DNA of 64,000 bases from Agapanthus africanus (GCA_030015575.1 JASDDO010000004.1:323710654-323774653); one strand, 5' to 3'; shown: positions 21,050 to 33,126, counted from the first letter of the stretch. Notes: generated from the sequence alone by a model not told the origin. A program made the numbers and translations.

Positions 21050-23471
21050 TGCTCCCCTCCGAATGGCGGCCGACGACGCGAGGATGTCTTGCCTGAGATT
21101 CGGGGCAGATGCTATTTGGTTTTATCCGTCCACCTCTCCGAAGATGCCAAGTTGATTTATGGCACCGTGTATCGGAGGTTTAGACGGATGCGGCCGATGT
21201 AGCAGACTTCATCAGATTCCCCCTCAGGGTGAGGGGTTTTTGATTGTGGGGACGCTCTTCCCTGCAGGCGCAAGCCCCTGCAGTTAATTACGCTACCGCA
21301 TCACGGTAACAACTTTCTCCTTCTCCAGAATTTCACTTCGTGTCGTGGGTGTTTGTTTTGTTTGTGGTTGCCCGTGGATTGTATACGGAGACTGAGTAAT
21401 GCCGTCGCCCGTAGGACGTGGATTAGTCCAAATCCGTATTTACTTAGATTTGGGTTTGGTGTTTTTAGTTTAAGGATGCATTAGCCGCGTTGCGGCTAAG
21501 ATCAACTTAAACGTTCGTTAAGGATACGTTAGTCCTGCTTGAGACTAAGATCAACTTAACGTGATGATCCATTTAATATATGGCCATCAGGACTCATCAC
21601 CTCTCTGACGTCGTTGAAGGATTACAACGACAGGTGTCAGAGAAGTTCAGAGATGTACCCTTGAACCAAGGTTGATTTGGAGTTTTATAGTCCGTTTGAA
21701 TGTTTAAGGATACGTTAGCCGTATTTGGGTCTAAGTTCAACTTAAACGGGATCGTTTAGATCCGGAAAAAGAGCATTTGGAGGCTCTATTGTTCCAGTTT
21801 TAGGGACGTAGTGGTCCATGTTCCAGTTTAAAGACGTGGTGGTCCGACATTAGTTTAAGGACGTTTCGGTCCACTATTAGTTTAAGGACGTTTCGGTCCA
21901 ATATTAGTTTAAGGACGTTTCGGTCCAATATTAGTTTAAGGACGTTTCGGTCCACAGTCCAACATACATATGTGGTCGTCGGGACCCGTCACCTCTCTGA
22001 CGTCATTGAAGGATTACAACGACGGGTGTCAGAGGAGTTCGGAGATGTACTCTCGAACCGGAGATAAATTGATTTAAGAGAGCAATCTTGCTCAGTCAAT
22101 TTAATTTGAGGACTTACGGCCAAAATTGGGCTAAGTCCAGTTGAAAATGTTCAACATTTTATTTTCTCTTACAATGCATCAATTTGTTTGGGCTCTGCCC
22201 CTTTTAAAATGCATAGCATTTTTATTATTTCGTTTGGGATCTGCCCATTTATAAATGATGCAGAGCATCCATTTAATTTGGCCTGCTTGGTCTTTTGACT
22301 TGGGTCTGGCCCTTTGGGAAATAGATTGCATTTATCAGGCGCTTTGCGCCAATCAGAGAGCGCAAGCGCTTATAGTGCTGACACGTGTCGCGCAAGCGCA
22401 GTGTGCTGCGCTAATGCGCTGCGCCTGCGCCGCTGACACGTGGCGCGCTCCGGTGGCTTGCGCCAATCCAAGAGCGCAACAGCGCAGTTTACAAGTGCAA
22501 AGCACTATGACTTAAGAATCTTTCAGATTCAGGAACCAATGGTTCACAAGAAGAAGTGCAAAGCACTATTCGTTTCCTTGATCTAATTTAGATCAAAGAA
22601 AAACAAGTTTTTCTTTTTATTTCAAGAACCAGAGATTCATAAAAGTGCAAAGCACTATTTTTTATTTTGTTGTTTTCTTGTTTTAAAGAAACAGTGGTTC
22701 ATAAGAAGTGCAAAGCACTGTTTATGAAGATCATTGATCTGGTTTTTAGATCAGTGATCTATTAGAAGAAATTTCTTCTCTTTTGTGAAGGTCTTTACCT
22801 TTTTTTTTGAAACTTTTCTCAGAGTTCTCTCTGTTTGAAGCTCTTGATTTTTTCAAGAATGTCGATGCCTTTGAATTGAGGTTTAGGGTCCTTTTTATAG
22901 TGCCCATAAATTAGTTAAAGAGATCTTTCTCTGAGTGATTTGGGGAATTTTCCCCACCGTTGGATCTTTGATCCAAAGGCTTCTGTTTTACAGAAAAAAA
23001 TCTTCTTGTTTTAACAAGAACAGAAAGATTTCTTTGAAATATTAATTCTGTTTGGCGCAAACGCCCCAGCGCGTGACACGTGTCAAGCAGCGCACAGCGC
23101 AGCGCAACTGCGCTAGCGTATCTGCGCCCACACATGTCGCGCAGCGCAAAGCGCAGAGCAACTGCGCTAGCGCATCTGCACCGACACGTGTCGCGCAGCG
23201 CAGTGCTTGCACAACTGAAGCGTTGCTTCCTTTAATTTTGATTTAAATAGAGCTTTGCTCTGATTGGGTGCGCTGTCTCGGGCGCTGCGCTAGTATATCA
23301 GCTTTTGACACGTGGCGCGTTGCGCGCAACGCAAAGGATCTGAAGCGTTGCTTCATTTATTTCAATTTTAATTTTCAATACAGAGCTTTGCTCTGATTGG
23401 GGGAAACAGAAGCGTTGCTTCGTTTCCCGCCTTGGAATTTGAACAGAGCTTTGCTCTGATTGGGGTAAACA
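21050..23471 (-). repeat. Tat-1 5' LTR
   Basis: 2422 bp, TGCTCCC...GGGTAAACA, aligned along its length with 6043-8498 and carrying the same TATA box, G-box cluster, 27-bp repeats and mini-palindromes. Followed by the target duplication AGGGC (23472-23476). Confidence 0.93.
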
Positions 23472-23476
23472 AGGGC

Positions 23477-23646
23477 TTTACCAACATGTAATAGAGAGAC
23501 AATCAGTGAACACGTTAAGATAAAGAGCAACCAGATAGCATACTATCTTGTCGAGCAGGAAAGTCCTCCCTATATATGTCCCAGCATCCACTACAATATA
23601 CATCCTTTGTACAGTAATGGCCTTTAGGGCATACATATAACTAACA
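23477..23646 (-). mobile_element. Solo Angela-type LTR, right part
   Basis: It continues the LTR interrupted at 6042: 'tttaccaacatgtaatag' through 'atacatataactaaca', matching 26571-26739. TGGCT at 23647-23651 repeats 3993-3997. Confidence 0.88.
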
Positions 23647-23651
23647 TGGCT

Positions 23652-24555
23652 ATCTATTAAGTTTTCCCGGCGAGTATCCGCGTACGCTACGTGATTGCGA
23701 CGGACTTTTGATCACATCAAAATCCCGTGGCAACCGATCAAATGAGACCAAATTGCTAGATTTATAACATTCAAATTAGTTATCTCATAACTACATTTGT
23801 GGATTCCAAATATTGTATCCCATCACATGATACCCGGATGAGGTTAAACTTTTCGATCGATTCATCAAAGTCCCACAATTTCCCGTCAGCTCAACACTTG
23901 AGCACAGTTCAATAATACCCAGAAAATGCCACAGTACCTATGAACCAGCCGTAGATGGGTCAAACCAACGCCTCACATGCGGCAATGCTAAACTACCACA
24001 AACCTTAGGGTTCAAGTGGCGGTTTTGACGGCCACATAATCGAGTTAAGGTTTCGTTCTTCTAGAGGGTCCACAGAATCACTTGCATATTTTTCCGAATA
24101 CGTTAAACTTGGAAAAATGGGTTTTTGACGTTCGATCGAACTTCCTAACTTCGCCTAGACAATATGTGAACTTCCCAAAACAATGTTAAAACTACGAATA
24201 CGAAACACTCCGAATTGCTTATAGTGTAAAATTACATGACATGCAAAATTAGCAAAAACAAACAACACCTGAAACATCAAAACCAAGCCACCGGAACACA
24301 GACAAAAATTCAGGGGGGGCTCGGATTTGGCTGAGATGGCACCTATGGTGGCCGGCCCAATTTTCACCAAATGCCCTGAAATTTTATGTGTGTTCATGAT
24401 ATATCTCATACATCACACTGTACTTGTTTGAAAAAAAATTTGACAACTTTTTAAAAACGACAGCAAGCAGGTTTTGACGATGCAGATTTCGGAGTATTTC
24501 GGTTTCGCAATCTTAACAAAATCCGTATAAATTTCTAGCATGGCTCTGATACCAC
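23652..24555 (-). mobile_element. Leader of Angela-type element B, right piece, with primer site
   Basis: Non-coding. It ends in 'tggctctgatacca' (24541-24554), whose minus-strand reading TGGTATCAGAGCCA is the initiator-methionine tRNA primer site typical of plant copia elements, directly beside the LTR at 24556. This fixes the element as minus-strand with 24556-26739 as its 5' LTR. The other half of the leader is 3169-3992. Confidence 0.75.
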
Positions 24556-26739
24556 TGTAGGGTTGCCTAGCACGGCAGCAAGGTTTTGGGAGGCATCGTC
24601 CATGCCAAATTCAAAAATTTGTCGTTCTAGCTAACCCTAACCATGAATCGTCTACTAGAAATAATACGAAAATATATGCAAACACTTTGCAACTAATAGT
24701 GAGCTAGGAATACAACCTTTGTAGACCGGTCCTTCACTTCAAATAGCTCCATGTAGTAGTCTCCTTCGCTGCGATCGTAAACTCCGGACTCAAGAGAGGC
24801 TCCGTTGAAGAAACAAACGTGCTTGCTTCAAAGACTTCGAGGCCGAAGATGATCTATGTCGAGGAGACACTAACCCAAGCTATCTCTTCACTAATCGTAA
24901 TTAGTGAAGTAAACACACTCTACTAAATGTCAAGTAGTAGAGGATGATAAAGTAGGAAGTTTGCTCACTTTAGAAATCATTTTCTCACATTTTATCTCAT
25001 ACCTCCATTGAAGCTAGAAAGCATTTCATGGAGCTTGAAGAAGAAGAAGAAGAACTTATGAATAATTCATCCAAATGAATTATTGCAACCATGGGTGAGT
25101 TAAAGCCATCATGCTTAACTCATGTAGAGAATAAACCCAAGGCTATAGTTAAAAGTTGGGTCAAGGAAAAATATCCTAAGGAATGACAAAAGAGTTGACC
25201 TTGACAATGTTCTACAAGCTTCTCCAAGCTTGAAAATTTTGACCAAGTCTTTTGCTCTTTTGTAATAACTTAAGAAATAATCAAAACCCTAATTTAACTC
25301 TAGCATGGTATAAGTCTCATACACCCATCTTGTATGTATCATCAAGTATGGCACAATACATGTACACAAACATACATATCACATATATACAATGTGCACA
25401 TCAAGTGAGAAAAGAAATCATTAGTGAGCTTAATATTAGTTAATGTAATATAATATATCAAATATATAATTATACATCAAATTATCAAATCAACTCTTGA
25501 TTTAATAATCCGGCTATATCATATATAACCGACTAATACTATATGAATCAACATTTGATCCGATAACCCGGCTATATCATATATAACCGACCGATATCAC
25601 ATATCGCGAGAATAGAATACGGTATCACATATCGTATTAATCTCAGTTCCGCACATATCACATATGCGCTCCTACTCCATTTCGCTTGAGCCGGGAAACC
25701 TCTGTGTAGGACTCTAAAGACTCATCAATACGCCGGCAGTAGGTGATGATCATATCAAACACCCATAAGCCGCAAGCGATCTACTAAACGTAACGGCCAC
25801 CCGGGTATTGAGCGATCAAAAGATCAACAAGTAAGCCTGTTCGTATTCCTGCGAATCCAATCGGTAACACTACCATACAGTCCGGTCTCTTCGTCTGATA
25901 TGTCGCATATCACAGCCTGGGGGTGGTATAACATCAGACCCCAATAACCTGATAAGTCATGCCGATGCAAGGTCTATAACGGTTCGAGAAACTACTGATA
26001 ACACTTACCAGTAGATCTCAGCAACCCTGGCTAGGGATTTCCTGTTATGGCCAATCGAGCATAGCGCAACATCAACTCCCTATACCGGGAGAAACGAAAC
26101 CCCTCCTATCGCTCATTGCCTCCATGTGACTCGGGACTGTACCCAAAAGCCACCGTTTTGCACGTTCTCTTGAACATGGTAAGGTGGAAATCAAAGCATA
26201 GTGGGAATCACACAAGACTCTATGACGATTTCGGGTCTACAGACTAATCTGTACTAGTGTCACCAGAGAACTGCTATCCGACGATAGGTACAATACCATC
26301 TAGGATTTCTCGGTGAGTCCGTTCAGTGTACCCAGTCTCCACTGAGCACCTGCATACCTTCTCTGATGTCAAACACCAATGGATATGGGATCATCCATCA
26401 CCCATCATATGGGTCGAGAAGCGTATACGCTAGTCTACTCTGGTATATCGATACACCGTCTCGATACACCCTCGACTAGGAACATTTGAAGGATGTACTT
26501 AACGACTACTCTGTCCCCACTAGTATGATCTACATCATAATTCTGGTAGTCAAGTACTCATCCTAAGGGCTTTATCAATATGTAATATAGAGACAATCAG
26601 TGTACATGTTAAGATAAAGAGCAACCAGATAGCATACTATCATGTCGAGCAAGAAAGTCCTCCCTATATATGTCCAAGCATCCACTACAATATACATCGT
26701 ATGTACATAATGGCCTCTAGGGCATACATATTACTAACA
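24556..26739 (-). repeat. 5' LTR of Angela-type copia element B
   Basis: About 2.18 kb, TGTAGGGTT...ACTAACA on the plus strand. On the minus strand it starts TGTTAGTAATATGTATGCCC then CTAGAGGCC, close to known Angela LTR starts. Its right flank is GATTC; the matching left flank of the element is not in the window. Confidence 0.85.
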
Positions 26740-27952
26740 GATTCGTATTTCTATGTATCAGTTGTGCTGATTTTTGTTTTGTGCACATTCATTGCACTCG
26801 ATTTCGATTTTATGCCTTCCAAGGCATTTGATGTGGATTTCATACGTATTAGTATACATATGATTTGACTTATGCTTTTGGTATAATTTTCATGTGCTTT
26901 TAGTACCTTGATTTGGTTTTGTGCACGCTGATACACATGTTTATGAGTTTATACACTGCGGTATACTTGATTTTGAATTGGTGTATGTCGTATACCGTTG
27001 ATTTCGGTTTCTATAATCGATATATATTTTCGTGCACCATGTGTACTTGATTGGGATTTTTGCGCACACTTGGCGCACTTGATGTGATTTTGTGCACACT
27101 AGATGCACTAAATCGAGACTTTTCGTGCATATCAGATGCACCTGATATTGTTGCGTACACACCCATTGCACTGGACAGATGTTTTCGTGCACACCTGTTG
27201 CACATGATTTTATTTTTGTGCATCTTCGTGGCACCTGTATTTGGTTTCGATTTCCGTGCTCACCAGACGCACGCGGCATTCTTCGTACACATTTTGAGGT
27301 TGAGTTCCTTTTGAACGTCGTATTTTCATGACTTACATACTATATGGTTTAGTAACCGAACAGGTCTGGTCAGAGGACAGTACCTGAGTATTTTGACATG
27401 CATCGATATTTACCAAAGGGATTTCCAAAAAGGAGCTATAGTCTCAATATTTTCTTACGTGTCCATGATGACACGAAACTTTACGAAGGAAACTCTTCTA
27501 AATTATTTTCAAAAGGTGGAACGTGTATGTTAAACGAAAGATATATATGCATAGCTATTTTCCTTATAATGGACGTCCGCTACTTGTGCCGTGTACACGC
27601 ATCGCATGACGATTTGAAAATGGTTTTGCATGCATTTCTATTTGGATGTTTTCACTATTTCGCGAGATGCGTACTATACATACGTTGTTATCTTAATTAT
27701 ATCATATTGGTTTTCGTATTAGATTTTGACGTTTGTACTTCTGCCATGACTCCGATGATTGCCTGATGCTTGACGGAGTTTTGATTTAGGGTTTTACCCT
27801 CGTTTTCATTGCGCATGCACCGCTCTATGATATGTTATATGTATTCATGATGCTCGGAGCTCCGTTGATTTGAGTAATTGACTGAAATGTTTTAATTATT
27901 TAGGGGGTTTAAATTTAAATTCGGGGACCGAATTTATTTAAGGAGGGAAGAT
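26740..27952 (+). mobile_element. 3' internal end of a gypsy element, no coding sequence seen
   Basis: Bounded on the left by the Angela-type LTR and on the right by an LTR start preceded by the polypurine tract AGGAGGGAAGA (27941-27951). It holds a ~32-bp hairpin repeat array (26745-27300) and then about 650 bp of AT-rich sequence in which I see no convincing gene; the 122-codon frame at 27398-27766 has no recognisable domain. Confidence 0.65.
26745..27300. repeat. ~32-bp degenerate hairpin repeat array, ~17 units
   Basis: Units follow the scheme 'gtgcac-N5-tgcac ttgat ttNgtttt'. Arms vary but remain complementary: GTGCACACTAGATGCAC, ATGCCTTCCAAGGCAT, GCGCACACTTGGCGCAC, ATACACTGCGGTATAC. 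Long open frames across it are repeat translations. Confidence 0.75.
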
Positions 27953-30189
27953 TGTAACATTTCAGAAAATAAAATATTGTTTTGGGGAATTTAAATAAGT
28001 AAAATAAAAATTCCATGAATATTATTAAGTATGAGAATTAGTTTTAATGGAAGGGGTATAATTATATATCGATAGTTTGGAAAATATTTGAAAAATTAAT
28101 AAGAATTATTGATTTTGAAAGGAATTATGTGAATTGAGCAATTATGGATTTTTTAAAATAATTATTTGTATTCTATGTTAATGCTAAACTTGTTTAATAT
28201 TTACTAATTATGCACTAATCTTGTTATGTGTTATGACATGCAATATGACATGTTGCAACACTTGTAACATATTTTTTGAACCATGGTTTAATTCCTTATT
28301 TTTCATTTATGTATGGTTTTTGTTTTGTTTTAAAAGAAAAAGAGAGAAAAGAAAGAGAAAAGTAATTAAGAGGAGATAATTGAGAGAGTGGGGACCATGG
28401 GGTATGGGCTCATGATAGAGAGGGTGAGAGAGAGAGGGGGGGTGGGAAGTTTCCATATTGTTCTCCTAGCCTCCTTCATGTCTTCATTTTTATTTCCTCA
28501 CCTCCACCTCCTCCTCTCTTCATGTTCTGCTCCCTCCCTCCACCTCATACCATCTCTAAATCTCCACCAAAACTTTATGATGCCCTCACAAAAATTGTGC
28601 ACAACCTCACTACAAACCCTTCGGATCAATCAAGTCAAGATTTTGAAAACTTTGGGCAACTCAAGAAAATTCTTGAGTTGCCAAATGAGGTATATTTCTA
28701 CACCATTAGTTCAGAATTTGTTTCTCCTTATCTTATAGTTTAGTTTAGAACAGAACTAATGAGGATTAGTGATGTTGGAATTTTCCAAGATGAGATTTAG
28801 GGGATATTATGAAGTGTAAAGGTGTATTTGAGGTTTATTGATGACCACAACCCATCTAGTGTTAAAATTCTGGGCAAACCAGAGACATAACCCAAAAAAT
28901 GTGAACCTTGAATTTTGTCGATATACGAATTTTGTGGCTTTTGTGATGTGTTATGGAGATCTGCTATAATCCGGGGACCCTAAAAATTATATAGCGATTA
29001 CTGTGAGTCGTGCAGGTGACCTAGATGCTACCATAGCAACCCGAGACCCCATCTCCTTTACTAGGCCGTCATTTTAATGCTTATGGCCGCAAATTGCGGC
29101 CACATTGGGGAATATGGGGTTGGGTCTTGGTATATGGTTTATTTATCTGATAATTAGGCCTCCTATATATGCAGAATTAGCTAATTCAACCTAGGGCAAA
29201 ATATGGAGGTGTTTTCTTGAGTTACTGTTTTGGTTTCGTGACTTTTAATGACTTGGGTTTTGGTAATTGTGTTTTATCTCGGTCGATTGACGTTTGTACG
29301 ACAACGTCGAGAGTTGTTGGTTATTCTTGCATGCGTGAACCATAAGTTCTAACCTATGGATGTTTCTAGTACCATATCGGTTTTCTCGTGGTTGGTTGTT
29401 CTTTACGATACGGCAATTTTGAAATGTAGGTAGCTTTGCATGGACTTCGAGACGACAAGAAGAGCATGGCGGTATCGACTTTGGCAAGCGAGGATCGAGG
29501 TGAGCAGATGTTTATCTACGGGGGAAGTCGGGTGGATGGCGTATAACACCCCCGCAAATTCGTAAATTAGGATGTGTATGATATGGAAATGGCTAGTGCG
29601 GATACTTAGCAATAGGGTTCTCTAGGAGACCTTAAGGGAGATGAAGTGTACTGGGAACAAGATTGCTTTTAGTTAGTTTCCAGTCGTGGACCCATAGTGT
29701 ATAGGTTGTCGCACGCACGCACGCACACGCACACGCACACACACGAGGTTTGATGTGGGTGTATGTGTGTGTGTGTGTGTATGGATGCGTATGTATATAT
29801 ATAGTATACACATACGTATAAAACGAGGATATGAGATGTTAAACGGATAAGAGTCGATATGATCAGGCATGATGCCGTGAGATTGTGATATGCGATATGA
29901 TATATGATATGATATTATAATGGATCGTTGGGCAATGTGTATTAATACATACGATAATATGTGTTTGATGATATTGGTATGTACTAAATTTTAGAACGGT
30001 GCCCCTAATCATGATATTGTACGATAATGATACCATATGAATAACGATGTATATATGATATTTGACCCGTACCCCGATTTTGGAGATGTCGTACGATGGA
30101 TTTTACCGTACGAGATATATATATGATGATTGATCCGCACTCTTGACTCGAGGATGCCGTACTATGTATTATACAGTACGTGATGCTAT
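27953..30189 (+). repeat. 3' LTR of a gypsy element, cut by the Tat-2 insertion
   Basis: It starts TGTAACATTTCAG right after a polypurine tract, so this is a plus-strand 3' LTR. At least 2.2 kb are present; the rest would lie beyond Tat-2, outside the window. A possible TATA is 'cctatatatgc' near 29161. It contains (CA)n and (TG)n runs near 29711-29780 and a GATATG-rich stretch with two ~72-bp units ending in 'cgtac' palindromes (30055-30185). No gene. Confidence 0.7.
29711..29782. repeat. (CA)n and (TG)n runs in inverted order
   Basis: 'cgcacgcacgcacacgcaca' is followed within ~15 bp by 'gtgtgtgtgtgtgtgt', so the two runs can pair as a hairpin. Confidence 0.85.
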
Positions 30190-32334
30190 TGTTTACCGCC
30201 GAAAGATGCGACCGGGACGTTAGGACGTCTGGACTGAATTTTGGAGGCAGATGCTATTTGGGTTTATCCATTAACCTCTACGAAGACGCCAGTTGATTTA
30301 TGGCACCGTGTATCGAAGGTTTGAACGGATGCGGCCGTTGTAGCAGACTTCGTCAAATTCCCCCTCGTTTGCGAGGGGTTTTTGATTGTGGGGACGCTCT
30401 TCCCTGCAGGCGCAAGCCCATGCAGTTAATTACGTTACCGCATCGCGGTAACCACTTTCTCCTGCTCCAGAAGGTCACTTCGTATCGTGTGTGTTTGTTT
30501 TATTTTCAGTTGCCCGTGGATTGTATACGGAGACTAATTTATGTTGTCGCCCGTAGGGCGTGGATTAGTCCAAATCCGTATGTTCTTAGATTTGGGTTTG
30601 GGTTGATTTAAGGATCGTTAATCTCGTTTGAGATTAAGATCAACTTAAATGTTTGTTGAGGATACGTTAGTCTAATTTTAGGCTAAGATTTACTCAACAG
30701 GATTTTGGGATCATTCAGACCCAACAAAAGAGCATTTGGGCTCTATTGTGTTAGTTTAAGGACCTTGCGGTCCATTGCTAGTTTAAGGACGTTGCGGTCC
30801 GCAGTGGGATGTGCCCGTCAATTTGGGAGTGCACCAAAGAGTTGTTGGTTATCGAGACCCATCACCTCTCTAAAGACGCTGAAGAATTACAACGACATGT
30901 ATCAGAGGTGTGAGAAGATGTACCCTTCAACCAATGCCCGTTGGGAGATCTGTAGTCGTGTTTGGGACTAAGACAAATTTGGAAAATGATGAGCACATGG
31001 GCTCGGTTGATCTAAATTGGGGATTTGATTAACTTAGACTCAACCCACTCAGTCTTTGAATAAAGTGTTAAACACTTGCTTGGTTCAGTCACTTTTCTGT
31101 GCAAACAATGCTAAGCATTCATATGGTTTCCGACACTTATACTTTGCTTTACTTTCCCCTTTCTTTTTTTTGTTCTTTTATTTTTTATGGAGTGTTAAAC
31201 ACTCTTTATGGCGCCCTCGTGCGGAGAACGTTAGGCACTTGGCGCTAAGCGTCAACCACTGAGTGCTAGGCACTCCTTATTGAGCAGCGCCAACGTGAGG
31301 GACACGTAAGGAGCTTGGCGCTGAGCGCCAACCATTGAGTACTAAGAACTCTTTATTGAGCAGCGCCCACGTGAGGCGCTTGGCGTTGAGCGCCAACCAT
31401 TAAGTGCTAAGCACTCTTTATTGAGCAGCGTCCACGTGAGGGACACGTGAGGCGCTTGGCGCTAGGTTTTCTTTGGGTGTTCTGTTCTGAAGAGTTCAAT
31501 TCTCTGTTCTTTTCTGGATCTTTGATCCCTAAGAGCAAGTTCATCCCCATGAGAATTAAATTCTCATTTATAGGAGACCTGTCTCATGGATCTCAGATCC
31601 AGGGAAAGAACTAAGTTCTTTAATAAGGGTTAGACCCTTGGCTATGCAGATGAGTTGCTCTGATCTCTATTATTATTTTTATTTACCTCGAAGAGAGGTA
31701 TTCTTCTTTCTTCCTTTTTGAAGTTTTCTGCTTTGTTTTTCTCGAAGCTTATGGGGGGGTTTCTCTGTACAAGACTTGAAGTCTTGGGTCATTTATATAG
31801 TGGAGGCAAGTTTGTTGATTTAGTTAAAGAAATCTCTCGTTGAGAGATCTTTAATTGATTTGGTGATTTTATCCACCGTTAGATCTTTGATCCAAAGACT
31901 TCTATTTTACAGAAGATATCTTTCTTGTTTTTAACAGGATTAGGGAAATATTTCCCCATACAGAATTTTTCTGTATATATGGGTGATTTTTAATCACCAT
32001 TGGATTTTTTAATCCAACGGCATTCTGTTTTACAGAGGGTAATCTTTCTTGTTTAGAGATATTTGACGAATATTTCCTCAACAGAATTTAATTCTGTATT
32101 TTGATAATTTATCATCTCCGTTGGATCTTCGATCCAATGGCTATATTTAACAGAGAGATTTTAGTTCTGGCGCTGACGCTCTCGTGCGAAGCACGTGAGA
32201 CGCTGCCTCAGAGTTTTTAACTCATGGCGCTGGCGCCCTCGTGCAAGGCACGTGAGGCGCTGCCTCAGAGTTTTTAACTCTTGGCGCTGCCTTTCAAATT
32301 TTGAACAGAGCTTTGCTCTTTTATTGGGGAAACA
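30190..32334 (-). repeat. Tat-2 3' LTR
   Basis: 2145 bp, TGTTTACCGCC...GGGGAAACA. Its left 400 bp align with the Tat-1 LTR ('gcagatgctatttgg', 'gtggggacgctcttccctgc', 'tgcccgtggattgtatacgg'). U3 contains 'cacgtgagg' and 'ggcgcttggcgct' words, a TATA box near 31790 on the minus strand, and many mini-palindromes. Inserted after GCTAT (30185-30189); the matching duplication is out of view. Confidence 0.88.
31516..32137. repeat. Mini-palindrome cluster in the Tat-2 LTR
   Basis: GGATCtttGATCC (31516), GAGAATtaaATTCTC (31551), TGGATCtcaGATCCA (31587), AAAGAACtaaGTTCTTT (31605), AAGGGTtagACCCTT (31625), AAGACTtgaAGTCTT (31771), ATCTCTCgttGAGAGAT (31832), ACAGAATttaATTCTGT (32081), TTGGATCttcGATCCAA (32121). 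Same 3-nt loop rule as Tat-1, largely different words. Confidence 0.85.
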
Positions 32335-32343
32335 AATGTCCCC

Positions 32344-32385
32344 TACCGTTGCGCTCACGTGGCTCATACGTGAGTGCAGCGGTGG
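32344..32385. repeat. Inverted repeat inside the Tat-2 3' LTR boundary
   Basis: 'taccgttgcgctcacgtgg' pairs with 'tacgtgagtgcagcggtgg' over most positions. Same place as 8509-8550 in Tat-1. The right-hand sequence includes CACGTG-like cores. Confidence 0.7.
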
Positions 32386-32435
32386 CCGCCTTTCCACCGT
32401 TGGATTTTCTTGGAAGTTGGATCGACTTCTTGTGC

Positions 32436-32447
32436 CTATAAGTAGGG
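32436..32447 (+). promoter_or_regulatory. TATA box of the Tat-2 antisense gene
   Basis: CTATAAGTAGGG followed by GGGCCtttGGCCC and a CATCTTC start region, colinear with 8604-8640 of Tat-1. Confidence 0.55.
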
Positions 32448-32581
32448 CCTTTGGCCCTTGAGATGACTGTTGTTCATCTTCTCTTGTTCTTCTTTTTTCT
32501 GAGAATTTAATTCTCCTTTCAGAGCTTAGATCTCTGCCCAAAGAAATCTCTTCTAGAGTTAGAACTCTGCCCAAAAATTTG

Positions 32582-33121
32582 GTAAGGATCACAATCGAAC
32601 CCCTTAACAAAGCTTTGCTCTTCTTAGATCGTAGATCTTAAGATATATTTTAGGGTTTCTTAACCCATTAATCGGAGCTTTTCTCATTTTACATGAAGAA
32701 CTCTTAGAGTTTGTTTTACAGATCTTAAAGATTTTGGGGTTTTACCCTGTTAAAAAGCTTTCCTTTTGAGGGTTCTGTTAGATTACCCCATTTTTTGTAC
32801 AGAGCATAGCTCTTAGAAATTTTTGGGAGAATTTTATTCCCCTCTTAATTAAAGTTGACAGATGTGAAATCTGTTTGCAGAGCACAGCTCTCGAGGGGAG
32901 TTTAACTCCTTAGCCCAATGAGATTTCTCATTAAATGAGAATCCTTTTAGGATTTCATTCTTAATGAGTAACTGCCTCATCAACGATGGGATGTCATCTT
33001 GATTTTGTGGGTCCCCCTTTGTCCCTTTATTCTGCATTGCAGTGCGGTACAATTTTTAAGTACCAAGTGTCGGAGTTCAGAATATAGCGTTGATAACTAA
33101 CCCTCGTCTCTCTTTGTGTAG
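32582..33121 (+). other. Probable 5'-leader intron of the Tat-2 antisense gene
   Basis: Donor-like TTTG|GTAAGG and acceptor-like CTCTCTTTGTGTAG five bases before the ATG at 33127. Inside are AGAGCataGCTCT and AGAGCacaGCTCT palindromes and the 'tttgcagagca' block shared with 9141 of Tat-1. Confidence 0.45.
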
Positions 33122-33126
33122 ATATT

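Larger units (their letters stand above)
6043..23471 (-). mobile_element. Tat-1: full-length Tat-lineage Ty3/gypsy retrotransposon
   Basis: Two ~2.4 kb direct repeats (6043-8498 and 21050-23471) start TGYTCCC and end GGGTAAACA, and flank a 12.5 kb interior. The 5-bp target duplication AGGGC is at 6038-6042 and 23472-23476; the uninterrupted target is visible near 26566. Reading on the minus strand: 5' LTR, primer site, gag-like frames, protease, reverse transcriptase, RNase H, second (Tat-specific) RNase H, integrase, repeat-rich spacer, opposite-strand ORF, polypurine tract, 3' LTR. This order and the extra RNase H are known for the Tat lineage (Ogre, Retand and relatives). The coding region looks broken in a handful of places. 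My partial reading of the LTR pair suggests a few percent divergence, so roughly one to a few million years at usual plant rates. Confidence 0.93.

Noticed and set aside
24541-24554. A tRNA gene fragment at the TGGTATCAGAGCCA sites
   Set aside because: Only the primer-complementary 14 bases are present beside LTRs here and at 43416; no cloverleaf can be folded around them.
26735-26744. Target duplication for Angela-type element B
   Set aside because: The right flank GATTC is visible but its left end is not in the window, so no pair can be shown.
26941-27314. Cys/His-rich repeat protein on either strand
   Set aside because: Explained by the degenerate 32-bp hairpin array; both strands are open for the same reason.
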